A DNA stretch of 64,000 nt from Sinotaia quadrata (Eukaryota > Mollusca > Gastropoda > Architaenioglossa > Viviparidae): assembly GCA_028829895.1 (NCBI GenBank), contig CM054182.1:57272879-57336878 (forward strand), written 5' to 3'. Positions 50,761 through 64,000 of this stretch are shown one piece after another. The position numbers and the translations under genes were made by a program. The notes beneath the pieces were generated by a model. It worked only from the letters and a program-made list of their open reading frames with translations. It did not search any database and was not told the origin of the DNA. How positions within the stretch are numbered: position 1 is the first letter of the stretch; every line of letters starts with the position of its first letter.

Positions 50761-51517
50761 ACATATATTCTGCAATGACACACACGCATCAAGGGCTAAT
50801 CACCTCATAGACGGAAATACAGTCCAGAGGGTAGATTGTGATTCTTCTGTAAAATCGTAAACATGAATGTAAAGATCCATTCACTTCGTCGGTTATAGAT
50901 TGTGATTCACTTGTAATTCTAAACAGAAGAATACATATGGCTACGGAAGCTCTTAAGTGCTTTCGTTCGAGTTTTTAAGTCAGTAGAATGACTGTTCTGA
51001 GTCCATGATGTGATCTTTCCATAATTGTTAGACATTTGGAGATAAAATTGTCAAATTTGTGGCCTCTCAGCCGCTTTATCAGCCCAGTAATAAAACCACC
51101 CTGCGTTATGCATATGGTCCTTCCTAGCATGCGCCAGTTAAGTTTTCGGTCGCTGTCTCACAAGGCATTATTTTTTGTAAGCATTGTTTCCAGAATAGAT
51201 GACGATGGCTATCTGTAGTTTAGCTCGCACCCAGATGTGAAAGTTTGTCGCAGAGATTATTCTGATTTGTGTCCGCTATCGACAGCACAAATTACTCTGT
51301 CTATTTGATGTTGCAGTCAAACACAAAATAACGTCACTCTCTTATTGGGCTGTGTATTTATTTATATTTGTTTTCATTCTAAAAATACCAAATCCATTTA
51401 TGCACTCTGTCTAGACATTAGCGATCATCTGCTGACATTTTGCATCCTTAGTATTCCCAGCGGACAACTAACTTCCCAGGAAGATAGTTCCTTTGCACAC
51501 CTAGACCAGTCTTGGTG

Positions 51518-52030
51518 GAATGAATTGCCCTTCAAGATTTGTGAAACGAAGCCCTACAAGCTTTTTTGAATGAATTGTCCTACAAGCTTTTTTTGAATGA
51601 ATTGCCCTACAAGCTTTTTTTGAATGAATTGCCCTACAAGCTTTTTTGAATGAATTGCCCTACAACCGTTTTTCTCAAAAATTAAACTACAAGATTTTTT
51701 TGAATGAATTGCCCTACAAGATTTTTTTTTTAATGAATTGCCCTACAAACACTTTCTGAACAAATTACCCTACAATATTTTTCTGAATGAATTGCCCTAC
51801 AAGATATTTATGAATGAATTGCCCTACACACTTTTTCTGAATAAATTACCCTACAAGATTTTTCTGAATGAATTGCCTTACAAGACCTTAAACTAATGAA
51901 TTGCTATACAAGCCTTATGGAATAATTTGCCCTGCAAGCTTTGTAAAATGAAATACTGAATAAGCTTTGTGGATTGAATTGCCCTAAAAGCTTCGTGGAA
52001 TGAATTGTCCAGCAATCTTTAGGAATTAGC
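51518..52030. repeat. Minisatellite, about 29-30 bp unit, about 16 copies
   Basis: TGAATGAATTGCCCTACAAG then CTTTTTT recurs. T-run length and CTT/ATT variants differ between copies, and the right-hand copies decay. Confidence 0.95.
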
Positions 52031-52619
52031 GGCTGTGCGAGCTTTGAGTCAGAAACAAAAACAAAACAATCAACGCTGATCATTCCCGAGAGTGCGTGCT
52101 ATTAATTGAATTTATTGGACGGGAGGGTACATTTTTATTTTAAATTTTTGTTTTTCCACTCGTTGCTTTTAGACGTTCAGCATGTAATGGTGATATATTT
52201 TACTTGACCTCTTTGAAAGATAACCGGTGTTTGTGATAAACACACTGTCGAGCACATTTCTTGATTTATTAATGTTGTTCATAATTAGAAGTCTTACGTT
52301 TGGTTCAAAGAAGAAACACTGTGTTCACGTTGTGCGTACAAGAGATTGCTTCGGTGAAAGTTAATGACTAGTTTCGGTGATTGATACAGCTCGTCCAGAA
52401 ATATTCACCAATATTGAATAGCAATAAATCACCTCAATTTTATTCATAATAGGGAATACATTTATATTTATTTCAGAGTGATGGCGAAATAACATGTCAT
52501 TTGGGTGTGATTCAACACGAATGTATATTATTTAAATTTCTAACCATAGATACTCTGGCAAGACACTTTTACAATGAATCACTGAGAAGGTAAACATTTG
52601 GATTGGCTGGTTAATACAA

Positions 52620-53040
52620 ATGTGCTGCAGAATGTTGGTGGTACAGCATTAAAGGCACAATAGTAGTAATATTACTGATGTAATATTAATAAGTTTGTAT
52701 ATACAGATTTGCTGCAGCACAATATTAGTAATATTACTGGTGCAGTAGTAAGTTATTACAAACGAATTTGATGCAGAGTAGAATTGGTACACTATTGCAG
52801 GCACATTTTTACTGGTACAGTGGCACGATAATAGCAGTATTATTGGTGTAATAATAGTAGGTTATTATATACCAATTTGATGCAGAATAGTACTGGTAGT
52901 ATTGTTGCCAGTTTTGCTGGTACAGTACAACGGCACGATAATAGCAGTATTATTGGTGTAATAATAGTAGGTTATTATATACCAATTTGATGCAGAATAG
53001 TACTGGTAGTATTGTTGCCAGTTTTGCTGGTATTATATTA
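52620..53040. repeat. Tandem repeat, about 110-bp unit, about 4 copies
   Basis: CACGATAATAGCAGTATTAT begins at 52824 and 52934. These two units look identical over about 100 bp, while two more diverged relatives lie to the left. Confidence 0.93.
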
Positions 53041-53138
53041 ATGGCTCAGCAATCGATGCATTTCTTGTGAATTAATTAAATTCTGAGGTAATGTTCATAT
53101 TTAATTAAAGGAATGCCTTTAGAGTCGTCAAATCGTGG

Positions 53139-53162
53139 GTTTTTTTTTTTTTTTTTTTTTTT
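53139..53162. repeat. Poly(T) run, about 24 bases
   Basis: Homopolymer tract, possibly the tail of a minus-strand retroposed sequence, though no retroposon body was recognised beside it. Confidence 0.85.
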
Positions 53163-53384
53163 GTAAAATATCTACATTTCTTTTCTCAAGAACCATAACT
53201 AAGAAAATTGGTTTACATTGTGATTATGAAATGCCCTAAAGTACTGATAATTAAATAAAATAGTTTATAGACTATTTTTAAAAGTATTCTCAAACACTAA
53301 AACAACACTAGCATTTTCTCTGAACCAGCGCCGTCTGGATATGCGTCTTTCCATTCTCTGCAAACTCTTATCTCCATTCTCTAT

Positions 53385-54005
53385 AAACATATCTATCCCA
53401 TTCACTTTAATATACCTCTCCATTGTTTGTAAACACACACACACACACACACACATTCTGTCTGTAACTATATCTCTCCATTCTTTGTAAACATATCTAT
53501 CCATTCTCTTTGTTAATGTGTCTCTCCATTGTTTGTAAACATATATATCTATTCTGTCTCTAAATATATCTCTATCTCTTCATCCTTTTGTAAACATATT
53601 TATCCATTCTCTCTGTTAAGTGTTTCTCCATGCTCTGTAAACATATCTATCCATTCTCTCTGTTAAAATGTCTCTCCATGCTCTGTAAACATATTTATAT
53701 ATTCTCTCTTTTAATGTGTCTCTCCATGCTCTGTAAACATACCTATCAGTTCTCTCTGTTAATATGTCTCTCCATCCTTTGTAAACACATCTGTTTATTC
53801 TCCCTGTTAATGTGTCTCTCTATTCCCTGAAAATATATTTATCCGTTCTGTCTGTTAATATGTCTATCCATTCTCTATAACCTACCCATTCTCTCTGTTA
53901 ATTTGTCTCTCCATTCTCTGTAAACATATCTGTCCACTCTCTGTTAAACTGTCTCCATACTCTGTAAACATATCCATTCTGTTAATTTGTCTCTCCATCC
54001 TCTGA
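53385..54005. repeat. Minisatellite, about 46-48 bp unit, about 13 copies
   Basis: GTCTCTCCATTCTCTGTAAA then CATATCTATCCATTCTCTCT then GTTAAT recurs, with a (CA)n insertion at 53430-53453. Confidence 0.95.
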
Positions 54006-54744
54006 GGCTAAATAAGAATCACTTATCAATCAATTAAGGAATACGCTCACTTTCACTTTCTACATTTTCTCTTTTATCTAAATACGCAAAAACACCACAA
54101 TCAAATAGAAAAAAGTGCATCAAAACCTCTTCAGAATATAAAACAACAATAAAGACAAAAATAGCACAAAATCAACAGATGACTAAGCAGCGAATATTTT
54201 TTCCTTTAACCAGTTTTATTATACATATTGGCATACATTCGCCATTTTATATTGCTTCATATTTACAACCTTACTTTTGAAGTATGCTTACATTAACAAA
54301 GTTATTTTGTTCTTGTTCTGGAAAATGTTCTAACTTCGTCATTTTTTCTCGATGTTTTAATAACTGTTTGTATTAAAATTATTCAAATTATTCTAAAGAT
54401 TTAATTACTGCTTAAATTTAACACTAGAAATTTCAGAACACATACGAAACTTTCGAATGTTTTTGTTTTACTTTCTTTCTGTCTTTACTTCTTGCCTTGT
54501 TTGTCTGTCTGTCTGTCCATACATTCACCCAGCTACCTACCTATCAGTGTCTGAGTGTGTTGATTGTTTTATCACAAACTAGATAGACAGGGGAAGACAA
54601 GAGAGATAGAAAAATAGAATGACAAGAATAGTAAGATGCATGTATGAGTAAATAAAAACACATATACAGAGGCAGAGAATGAAGAGAGAGTGGAGGAATA
54701 CAGAGATAGATTATGGATTGAACTATGCTCTTTCATGGATGGAT

Positions 54745-54830
54745 ATATATATATATATATATAGTGTGTGTGTGTGTGTGTTGTGTGTTGTGTGTTGTGT
54801 TGTGTTGTGTTGTGTGTGTGTGTGAGAGAG
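54745..54830. repeat. (TA)n, (GT)n and (GTGTT)n microsatellites
   Basis: Simple repeats in series. A GA-rich tract precedes them at 54590-54710. Confidence 0.95.
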
Positions 54831-55018
54831 TTATATACGAAAAGAAGTATTTTTACTGTCAAAAATACACTAAGTTTAAATTAACTCAAGTCACGTTATT
54901 TTCCACTGAAATATTCCTATAATTAGTATGATATGAGTTAAATTATACTTATTCCGTAATAAAATATCTGCTATTTTACTGAACTGTTAATATTTCTTTT
55001 CCTTAGCTCACTGCACTG

Positions 55019-55057
55019 AAATCTCTCTAATACACACATTCTCTCTCACTCTCTCTC

Positions 55058-55123
<66 letters not shown>

Positions 55124-55124
55124 A
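55019..55124. repeat. (TC)n(TA)n microsatellite
   Basis: About 35 TC units followed by TA units. Confidence 0.97.
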
Positions 55125-55964
55125 TGAAGTCTTAGCGGAGTTGGTTGCCTGTGAATCTAATAAAAATTATATATAGCTTTAGTTATACTCTCTCTCTCTC
55201 TCTTTCGATCAGTTTTTCTAGCACTTAATGGCTTTTATCTTGCTTTTATCCGTTCGAGATAAATAATTTGTTTGAATGATATATTTTGTTATATTGTTAA
55301 TGTACTTAATAACTAATGTTCCCGTTCAAGTGGATGTATTTAGGCTACATTTATAGACAAATGACACATCCAGATAATAAAAATGTTTATTTTAATATAT
55401 ATATATATGTATTACACTGTAATAATTATTTTAACATTTCATGCATTAGATTGTCACCGTCATTCAGTTTATTTACAGTATATCTGAGATCTTTTTCTCC
55501 AGCTATTCTTTACTCTCTTAGATATAACTATTAGGTATGCTAGTGCTCTTGCACTTTAATTTACAATATTTATACAAATATCTTCTTTAATGGCATATCT
55601 TTATTCCACCTACTGAAATGAATTTAAAATGCATTAGATAGTGCGGCATCGTGCTGAGATTTGTTTTTTCTTTTAAAAAATTATCCAATCCCTAGGGTCC
55701 AATCTTTTTATAATTCAGTGTATTGCCACAGGTCTTCAGAACTCTTATTATTATTTTTTTTTAAAGTGACCACGTTTTGCTTAATTCTTAATACAATCAT
55801 ATTTTTTATATCTTAAATGCATAGAAGAAATAATATTTAGGAGTTTCTTCTTAGTCATTTGCTTACCATCCGTAACACGTCTTTGTAGCAAGAAGATATC
55901 GGGAGCAGGTTTTTCACAATTGCTAAGTCATATAACAAACTTTAATGATTATTTCTATTTCTGA

Positions 55965-57610
55965 TGCAACACCACCCTAGATATTCATCATCATTATTAT
56001 TAATCTCCAATAACTAATTATAAGTGATGAGAATCTTAATGTATGTTATTAATAATTTCCAGAAGACACCACTTGTCTCTCTCTCACTTGTCAGATAGGA
56101 GGGCACTGTAAACATGTTCTCTCTTCCACAATGTTAAAGACAAACATTTACTGTCACAATATTTCCATAGATGAAAAACGTATTACCAAAGAGAAGAGAA
56201 ATCAGTCTTTAATCGATATTTAGTGAGCCTGAATCCACCCACTATCTCTCCAACTCTCCAACATATAGTTATCAAATTGTGTAAGGTCAATAAATTTATG
56301 AAATCAGTAATGAAATATACATACAACAAATGCAATAAAAGATTATTTGATATCAATATTTGCATGAAATCATGTTCAGATAATTCCAGTGCTTATACAC
56401 TCCTATATCCTAATACACAATATTGTAGATTAGTATCAATATAAATCATTAGGATCATTCTTATCATAGAACAGAAATGTAGTTACAGAGAGATAAGTGA
56501 TAATGGTTTGTACATAACCTTGTCATTCACGATGCTACAATACTCTTTCATGCACTTCCGGAACAGTGTCACATGCTTATTTTTCAAAATAAAATTGTCA
56601 GTTCTTCACCTGCTCCTCAAGTATGCTGTAGAAGGTTTCAGAAGCCGCTGCTCTCTCAAGACTAATCTTGGTGCTCCTTCGCCATATTAGTTCCATCAAG
56701 CAAAACAATGTAGCAATTTCCAGTAACTTGCTTGTACCAGAAATTTCATGTTGTAGCTAAGCATTTTTTGCCATCATACATTAACACAGTGCAGTGAATC
56801 CTTATTCTTACACGCTGGGGTAGAGACATCTCGAATCTACCATGGTCATAATGGTTTATAAATCAATAAACCTGGAGCCAGATAGAAAATCTGAAATTCC
56901 AGCAATCACAGAAATTCTAAAAAGGCTACTTTTCTCCTGTAAAATATAATCATGGAACAACACTAAGTTTTCTAGTGTATCATTCCTAACTCCATTCTTT
57001 CTTACATACAAATCTCAACTTAAAATTTCCTTCAACAGTATTTATCAGCACAATATGCATATACAGCATAATAAATACAACATAATAATTTATGAACGCG
57101 TTCACTAAACAATGTCATGTGTTTAACATACTACATACAAGCATCATAATTCACAATTGTAGAAGTAATAGTCTACTCACATAATACATCTTTACATTAA
57201 ATGAAATTCAAGTATAATGAATGAATAGCAAAATGCATGAAATATTCCTAAGTTCATTCTCTTTCAGTCAATCCATTAACTCACCATTAAGCTAACGGCC
57301 ACCTTTCATGGCGGGACTTCAGCCACACAATATTCAAAGTGATTAGATAATAGCATTATTTCAGCAGGTAAAGTTTTATCTCAGCCCTTTGCCTGGTCTC
57401 GTTCTTTGTAAATCTTAAGCATTGGATAATAAAAACTACTCATCCACATAAGACCGGTTTATATTACATCAGCAAGTTCTAGCACATTCTCTTCTTGAGT
57501 TGTTATTTTAACTCTCGCATTTATAACACACACAGAACCCGAAGGTCGTGTCCCGCTAACATTAAACAAGTAATATAATATTTAATTAAAATATAGAGAC
57601 AGACAACTCT
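55965..57610. mobile_element. LTR-like element copy C (about 1.65 kb), diverged
   Basis: It begins TGCAACACCACCCTAG, the counterpart of TGTGACACCAGCGCC in copy B, and stays colinear with copy A through CTCACTTGTCAGATA, AAAGACAAACATTTACTG and AAAAGGCTACTT to about 57530. The right end has drifted. The last segment (about 57540-57610) aligns only weakly, and no target duplication could be read. Same orientation as A and B. Confidence 0.65.
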
Positions 57611-58054
57611 GCTCTGTCATACTATTTCTCTGTAATATTTTACACACATGGTAAATAAAATTATGTTTCTGTGTATTGTATGTGTGAAACAGTTGAAATC
57701 ATTTCACCAATAACACCTAAATAACATGTTCTTGTTGTTAATCATCTAGAAAATGCATTATTGTGAATATAATAAATATTACATTATTGCTTTTTAGATA
57801 CTTAATTTGCATTAAGACTTTAAGTTTAGGTGTATCAGAGAAAAAATACAAGAATTCCCTTTACTGTGAGAAAGTGTTGCTCCCTTCAAGACACTATTTC
57901 AAGTACATTTTGAAAATGGTATATTTCATGTATAATGTCATACATATATTCATCTTGGGTTGGTTACGTGAGCGGCGATTTGTTAGATAATATATGGCAC
58001 ACTATGAGGTACTGGGAAATGTTTGTCGTTAAGTTATAACAATTTTAAAGTCTA

Positions 58055-58125
58055 TAATCTATCTATCTGTCTGTCTGTCCGTCTGTCTGTCTATCTATCT
58101 GTCTGTCTATCTATCTGTCTATCTA

Positions 58126-58157
<32 letters not shown>

Positions 58158-58175
58158 TCTATATATCTATCTGTC
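58055..58175. repeat. (CTAT)n/(CTGT)n microsatellite
   Basis: Interspersed tetranucleotide units. Confidence 0.97.
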
Positions 58176-58331
58176 TATGTAATATTATTAAAACATCGAC
58201 GTGTAGGTGCACTTATGTATGCGTGCGTACATGCATAAACAATAAAATCCAACAAAAGGGTGAATACTATTACATTTTTTTAAAATGCCACTCAATAAGT
58301 AAAATACTTTCCGTACTGCAGAGCGCTCTCA

Positions 58332-58527
58332 TCTCAATCATGTTCTTGAAATACATTTTTATAAGCAATCTCTTCACAAGATACCAGAAATATACTTCTC
58401 AATCATGTTCTTGAAATACATTTTTATAAGCAATCTCTTCACAAGATACCAGAAATATACTTCTCAATCATGTTCTTGAAATACATTATTATAAGCAATC
58501 TCTTCACAAGATACCAGAAATATACTT
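58332..58527. repeat. Minisatellite, 65-bp unit, 3 copies
   Basis: TCTCAATCATGTTCTTGAAA begins at 58332, 58397 and 58462. One substitution seen (TTTTTAT versus TTATTAT). Confidence 0.97.
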
Positions 58528-59344
58528 CGGCTACACACACGCGCGCGCGCACGTATGCACACTCCTCATACGCTTGAACTGTTGTAGACAAATATATTAA
58601 AACGTAATGTATTAATCTTTCGATTTCTATTTGTTTCTGGAAAACGTGAACTTCAAGGCATTTAAACTTTACAATTTAGTTTACACCTTCTTTCATTTAT
58701 TGCTGTCTTTGAGTTGGAACTTCGAATTTATTTATTGTATTGGTATTTTGCTAACAAAATGTATTCTTTTATTTAATAGTTGGCACTTGTTTTAGATGCA
58801 AGAAGAGCAAAGTGTTTATTACCATTATTAGACTTTTAATTACCTTTTAAAATAATTTTATTGGTAGCATTATTGAAGGTATGGCATATCACTGCTAGTA
58901 ATAACATGATTCTTTAGTAACTGGTATTCTTCATTGTTATAACTTCCATGTCACTGTTATTATAATATAAATATACAATACTCACTGTAATAAATAAATA
59001 CGCTTTATGAAAATTACTAATAGAATATTTACACATATCGATTAACATGTCTTCAAGCATAAATGTAATCATATTATTTTGTGCGAAATTACTGAAATTC
59101 ATTTACATTTTCGAAGTACATTAAATTAAGGTCAGTTAAATAACATCTCTGTAATAGTGCTTTCTCTTTCATGCAGAAAACCTTTTCTATCCACCACAAA
59201 TCACTTTCAATTGATGTGTTATAAATAATTCCATCCATCCATCCATCCATCCAAATGTGTAAACGTAAGCGCTCGCCTGCATATGTGTATATAAGTGTGT
59301 AAATAGATATGCAGGTAGAAAGCTAGAGAGTCAGATATTGAGTT

Positions 59345-59347
<3 letters not shown>

Positions 59348-59405
<58 letters not shown>

Positions 59406-59600
59406 ACCACCACCACACCACACCACGCACCCTATTCAAGTTAAGTTTTATTCCAAGTATCTATCATAGATAGGGTAAATAGACACGCACGCATACACAC
59501 CACACCACACCACACCACACCCCACACCCCATTCAAGTTGTAAGTTTTATTCATCTATTATAGATAGGTAAATAGACACGCACGCACGCACACACACACA
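59348..59600. repeat. (CA)n, (CCACA)n and a ~105-bp duplication
   Basis: A CA tract is followed by two copies of a composite unit containing ATTCAAGTT, AGTTTTATT, ATAGATAGG and TAAATAGACACGCACGCA, each introduced by CCACA repeats. Confidence 0.9.
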
Positions 59601-60159
59601 CAGAGAAGGAGGAGAATAAGACCGACAGTAAAATACATTAAGTGTTCTGTATCTTTTCGCTGCTTTAACAGATATGAAGTAAGTCAACTTTTCAACTATT
59701 GTTCCAAGTATCTCTCTATTAAAACTCATATACATGCAAAATATTAAAAAAAATATTTTACAAAAGATGTTGCTGGTATTTATTTTCTATAGATTTCGGG
59801 GTGATAGATTTTCCGAAAGAAGATCAGTGAAAGGAAAAAAATGTCTTGTGACGTGACTTTTTCAATCACTGAGTGTGACTGCAATTTGTTGTCTGTCTCA
59901 TACATCATTAATCTTTCAATGACGACTTTGCCTTTTACTTTTAAGCAAATTATGCTTATCTCGCAATGTCTCCTCATAAGTTTCATCGCTAATCTTCATG
60001 TGATTTTTGTCTGTAACTTTGAACAAATTATTCTTAGACATAGTTTTTCCTCACCTGCCTTATAATTATAAGTCGTTATAGACATATCTCACTGGTCAAA
60101 CAATCAATCAATCACAGAAGGCAGTGTCATGTCTAATCACGAGGTGTGCGCGTAGAACT

Positions 60160-60850
60160 CAAGGGCAGTGGCATAACCTTTGCGAGTGTGGCACCGGCAA
60201 AAGTGCGAATTCGAAATTCACTTGAAGCGATGTCACGTGCTGTTTGCAAATTATAAAAAAGTCACAACAACTCAACCTATTATTTACTACTAGATAACGT
60301 CCGAGAATTTTGCTATCTGCTCTCCTCTCGCTAGATCGAACTCCAACTTTCCATTCTAAAACAGAAATTCCACTTGATTTGTCTGCCCTTAACAAGGAAA
60401 CAGTGTACTATCGTAAGGACGGTCTATTGCATTTCAACAGTACTATTTCTCCACCTTCGCCAAAGGAGCCTAAGCAATGCAGGAAAGGCACGCGGCACAA
60501 ACATGGCCATTTTTCTGACTGCTACCGGCCAAACAGACTAGACAGTTCTTGCGGGGTAGATCTACCTCCGGCGGTTTTCATCACTCAGACTGAATGAGTA
60601 AACTGTCCTCCTCTCCGTTTGATATCTTTCACCTGACCCTGTCCAAACGGCGAGAAAACATTGCGTGTTTGTCTCGGTGGAAACACTCATTGAAATCTGT
60701 TCTGAAGTACCCGAGATGCTTTTGATGTTGAAACGGGTGCAGCGACAGATGCAAAGAAAGCAGAGAGACGCGGTGACAGTAGGGTAGGTAAACCCGTGGA
60801 TTAGCGGGGGTTGTAAATGACTCCTGGTCACAAACATTGCAGTTAAATGC
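60160..60850. other. GC-richer, repeat-free block
   Basis: Overlapping open frames of 78-120 codons on both strands (plus strand 60310-60597; minus strand 60159-60395, 60562-60882, 60629-60991). None matches a family I know. Open frames on both strands are expected where stop-poor GC rises, so I call no gene. A promoter or unidentified exon is possible. Confidence 0.3.
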
Positions 60851-61341
60851 GAACAGAAAACAAATAAAACAACATCTATCAAGCCAGCAGAAATTACATT
60901 TTCTTATCAAAGTAGATAAATGTACGACACTTATGGGTATGGCGCGACAACATGTGAATATTAGTTTCCCTAGAGACAACTTTAATTGCAAAGTGAACTG
61001 GAACCACAGAGTACTTTAAAATAAATATATTTATTTGAAGATAAATAAATGTCACTTAAACAGTCCAGTTAGAAAACAGTAAATATTGAAAATGTAAAGA
61101 AAACGTATTTTATTGAAATACAAGATTCATTGTCTTTGTTGTGTAAATCATAATAATATGTCATGTCAGAGTCGTTCGATGTTTTTTGAGAAAAGTTATT
61201 TGCTCTTAAAATAAATTTAAAAAATGAGTAAACTTCATATACTGAAACAAAGGACAGAAGTGTAGTGGCTTTAAATTGTCTCCCTTCCTTCACATTCGTT
61301 AACTACAGTCGAGTGTCTCGAAGTGATGACAGGAGAGTAAC

Positions 61342-61432
61342 GCTGAGGGTTTGAGAAATATAGAAGATTGCTGAGGGTTTGAGAAATATAGAAGATTGCT
61401 GAGGGTTTGAGAAATATAAATTGCTGAGGGTA
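61342..61432. repeat. Minisatellite, 28-bp unit, about 3.5 copies
   Basis: GCTGAGGGTTTGAGAAATAT at 61342, 61370 and 61398, plus a partial copy. Confidence 0.95.
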
Positions 61433-61467
61433 GAGTGCTTTACACCTAATGTAAGATGGCGCTGCAA

Positions 61468-61899
61468 TATAAGAAACTCTAGTGAGAATCCCATAGAATT
61501 AACAGGTAAAGAAACTCTAGTGAGAATCCATAGAATTAACACACAATAACAGGTAAAGAAACTCTAGTGAGAATCCCATAGAATTAACAGTAAAAGAAAC
61601 TCTAGTGAGAATCCATAGAATTAACAGTAAAAGAAACTCTAGTGAGAATTCCATAGAATTAACAGGTAAAGAAACTCTAGTGAAAATCCCAGAGAATTAA
61701 CAGTAAAAGAAACTCTAGTGAGAATCCCAGAGAATTAACAGTAAAAAAAACTCTAGTGAGAATCCCATAGAATTAACAGTAAAAGAAACTCTAGTGAGAA
61801 TCCCATAGAATTAACAGTAAAAGAAACTCTAGTGAGAATCCCATAGAATTAACAGTAAAAGAAACTCTAGTGAGAATCCCATAGAATTAATAGTAAAAG
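61468..61899. repeat. Minisatellite, 38-bp unit, about 11 copies
   Basis: GAAACTCTAGTGAGAATCCC then ATAGAATTAACAGTAAAA. Left copies carry insertions, right copies are nearly identical. Confidence 0.96.
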
Positions 61900-62186
61900 A
61901 GATCATTGCTTATTAATTCACCTGGACTTCATAAGGAAATATTATATTAATTAATGTTTGATGTTCGGCTTTATTTGTATACAGAATATACACCAGGGAA
62001 TTTATTTCGTCTTTAAAAGGTGATGCTTGAAAGGACTGACTTGCGAAATGGAATTAAAAAATTATTTGTGTATTAAAATTAAAATTCAACCCTGTTATGT
62101 ATGTAGCTTCTTGAATTGCAGAAATAGAATGTGCTAATGCAATCCAAAAGTAGTGCTATGTGCTTTGCCGCTTGTCTTCTTTCTTT

Positions 62187-62187
<1 letters not shown>

Positions 62188-62222
<35 letters not shown>

Positions 62223-62258
62223 GTCAGTCAGTCAATCCATCAATCAATCAATCAGGTA
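62188..62258. repeat. (ATCA)n/(GTCA)n microsatellite
   Basis: Interrupted tetranucleotide run. Confidence 0.95.
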
Positions 62259-62540
62259 TTCAGTCATTCATTCAAAGATTGAAAGCATTAAAGTCAAGAA
62301 TATCTCTAGTGATCATGAAGCAAGAGCTATATATTTTGTTTGATATCTTAAATTTTCGGAAAATTTCAATTATGGTGCTAATCTTTTAAATAGAAATGGA
62401 CATTACCGAACAAAGATTTAAGTAAATTGAAATAAACTTTCAAAAACAATCAGTCAAACTGTAGAAGATACATTTTTTAAACCAGTGTAGTACTGTACTT
62501 GACTTGAGCAGTTTAATCAATTTTGAATGAAGTCACACGC

Positions 62541-62625
62541 CAAGCACAACGCAAACGCGCCAACCACAACGCACACGTCAACTACAACGCACACACGTCA
62601 ACCACAACGCACACACGCACGCAAG
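62541..62625. repeat. Short minisatellite, about 20-22 bp unit, 4 copies
   Basis: CAACCACAACGCACACACGT-type units. Confidence 0.88.
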
Positions 62626-63159
62626 ACAAGAAGAGGACAGATGACTGTAACGAGAGAGAATACGAAAGTTAATGAAGATACTGAAAACTTTAAATTTATT
62701 AAACCGACATGTACGAGTATATACAAGTTTTTTTCCCCACATATCCTATCTCCTCAGTGGCCTTGCACGCTGGCCAGGGGCACTTTACTCTTCCTGCACG
62801 TGACGGCTGGAATAAACAGTAGCAATCACTACTAACGAGAAAGCTGTCAGGTTTCTTTCTCGATAAATTATGGACGTTATGGTTTTGTAATCATTATAGA
62901 ATCAAATAATGTATTTGTTTGTTTTCTTATATATAATCTTTTTCATGAGTGTTAAAGGATACCTATCTCCCTCATGATATTCTTTGAAATGCAAAAATAT
63001 AATCAAACATACATAGAGTTTCAGCATGAAATACAAAGCCAACAGTTTTGTTGTCTTATGTTTCTCTTTCTTTCACAATGTACTCTAGACAGTCTTTCAC
63101 GGGTGGGGCACTCTTTCTCCTTTTAGTTCTCCTTCTCTCTCTCTTTAGAGACACCCATG

Positions 63160-63269
<110 letters not shown>

Positions 63270-64000
63270 CTTTGAAATTCCGATCTTGGTATGTCGCGAA
63301 AGCGGCGGAAGCCGGAAGCGTTCCCCACATTCAATCAATCTTGGTATGCGTATCTATCTATCTATCTATATGTATGTCTGTCTATCAAATGTTTTATTTT
63401 TAATGCTATAGGAGAAACAAGTACATATTTTGTGTTGTTTCCATGTATATATAGATTGTGCTATTTATTGTGGATGCAGATGAAAATCATTAAATTTATT
63501 TTTGTTGTTAATAACTAGCCGAGGATATTATGAAGTAAGGAAGAATGCATAAGATATACTTATTACACATTAACACTACAGTTCGCTATGGTTTGCGTGA
63601 AGAATTAAAAAAAAATAATATTCATTTATGTATTTATTTAAGCGATACTTTTAAAAGAAGAAGCATTTATTTACTTATTTATTTATTTTTGAACTGAATT
63701 TTTATTCCGTATTAAATTTTATTTAAAATCACTCCTTTAGTCTTTTGGAATAATTAAGTAAATATTTTTAAGTTAGGAAAACGCAATAGAACAAATGGCG
63801 TTTGATTTATACCAAATGAGTAATTTACTAACTTTTCCATCAATTAAATTTGCAAATTTAGAAGAAAAATAAATAAAATGTCTTGATAATTTTATACTAA
63901 TGCATCATCTTTTAATATAATGTATTAGTATTTTGAATAGCATTAATGTCTGTTTAATTATAAGTATACTATTTTCATTCAGTTGTAAATGAATACAGAT

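Overview
This 64 kb window is AT-rich eukaryotic, intron-scale DNA. I could support only one protein-coding gene, a Wnt6 ortholog on the minus strand, and only its first two coding exons lie here. Coding exon 1 (25546-25619) gives a 24-residue signal peptide plus the first two bases of a split Trp codon. Coding exon 2 (6014-6234) supplies the rest of that Trp and the family-diagnostic AVGSPLVMDP block, through to RRWNCT. Joined, they give the first 98 residues of the preproprotein. They are separated by a 19.3 kb intron. Intron 2 opens at 6013 and runs off the left edge, so the remaining exons (most of the cysteine-rich Wnt domain, including the acylation-site region) lie outside the window.

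The organism looks like a lophotrochozoan, most likely a mollusc and possibly a cephalopod. The reasons are the Wnt6 sequence, the very large introns, and the abundance of (CA)n, (GATA)n and (TCTG)n microsatellites and private minisatellites. This is inference and I cannot name a species.

Layout, left to right: 1-6013 is part of Wnt6 intron 2, with four minisatellites. 6014-6234 is exon 2. 6235-25545 is intron 1, with a dozen or more tandem arrays (48, 37, 28, 37 and 40 bp units among others), CA tracts, three perfect CRE palindromes, a possible hAT remnant and a degenerate ~92 bp array. 25546-25619 is exon 1, with splice signals suggesting a 5' UTR intron up to a CpG-richer block at about 26.3-26.86 kb. 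From 27 kb to the right edge is upstream or intergenic sequence, in which I found no other coding exon. It carries three copies, in one orientation, of a 1.3-1.65 kb LTR-like element (28981-30600, 35635-36929, about 55965-57610). The first copy has a perfect 5-bp target duplication (AACAG) and TG...CA ends. The second is inserted inside a ~27 bp minisatellite. There are also a tRNA-derived SINE-like head near 46.57 kb, many more minisatellites, and several GC-richer blocks that could be promoters or conserved noncoding elements.

No CRISPR array, operon, prophage or novel multigene system is present. The unusual features are the dense locus-private minisatellites, the LTR-like family with readable insertion scars, and the fully reconstructable short first exon of Wnt6.
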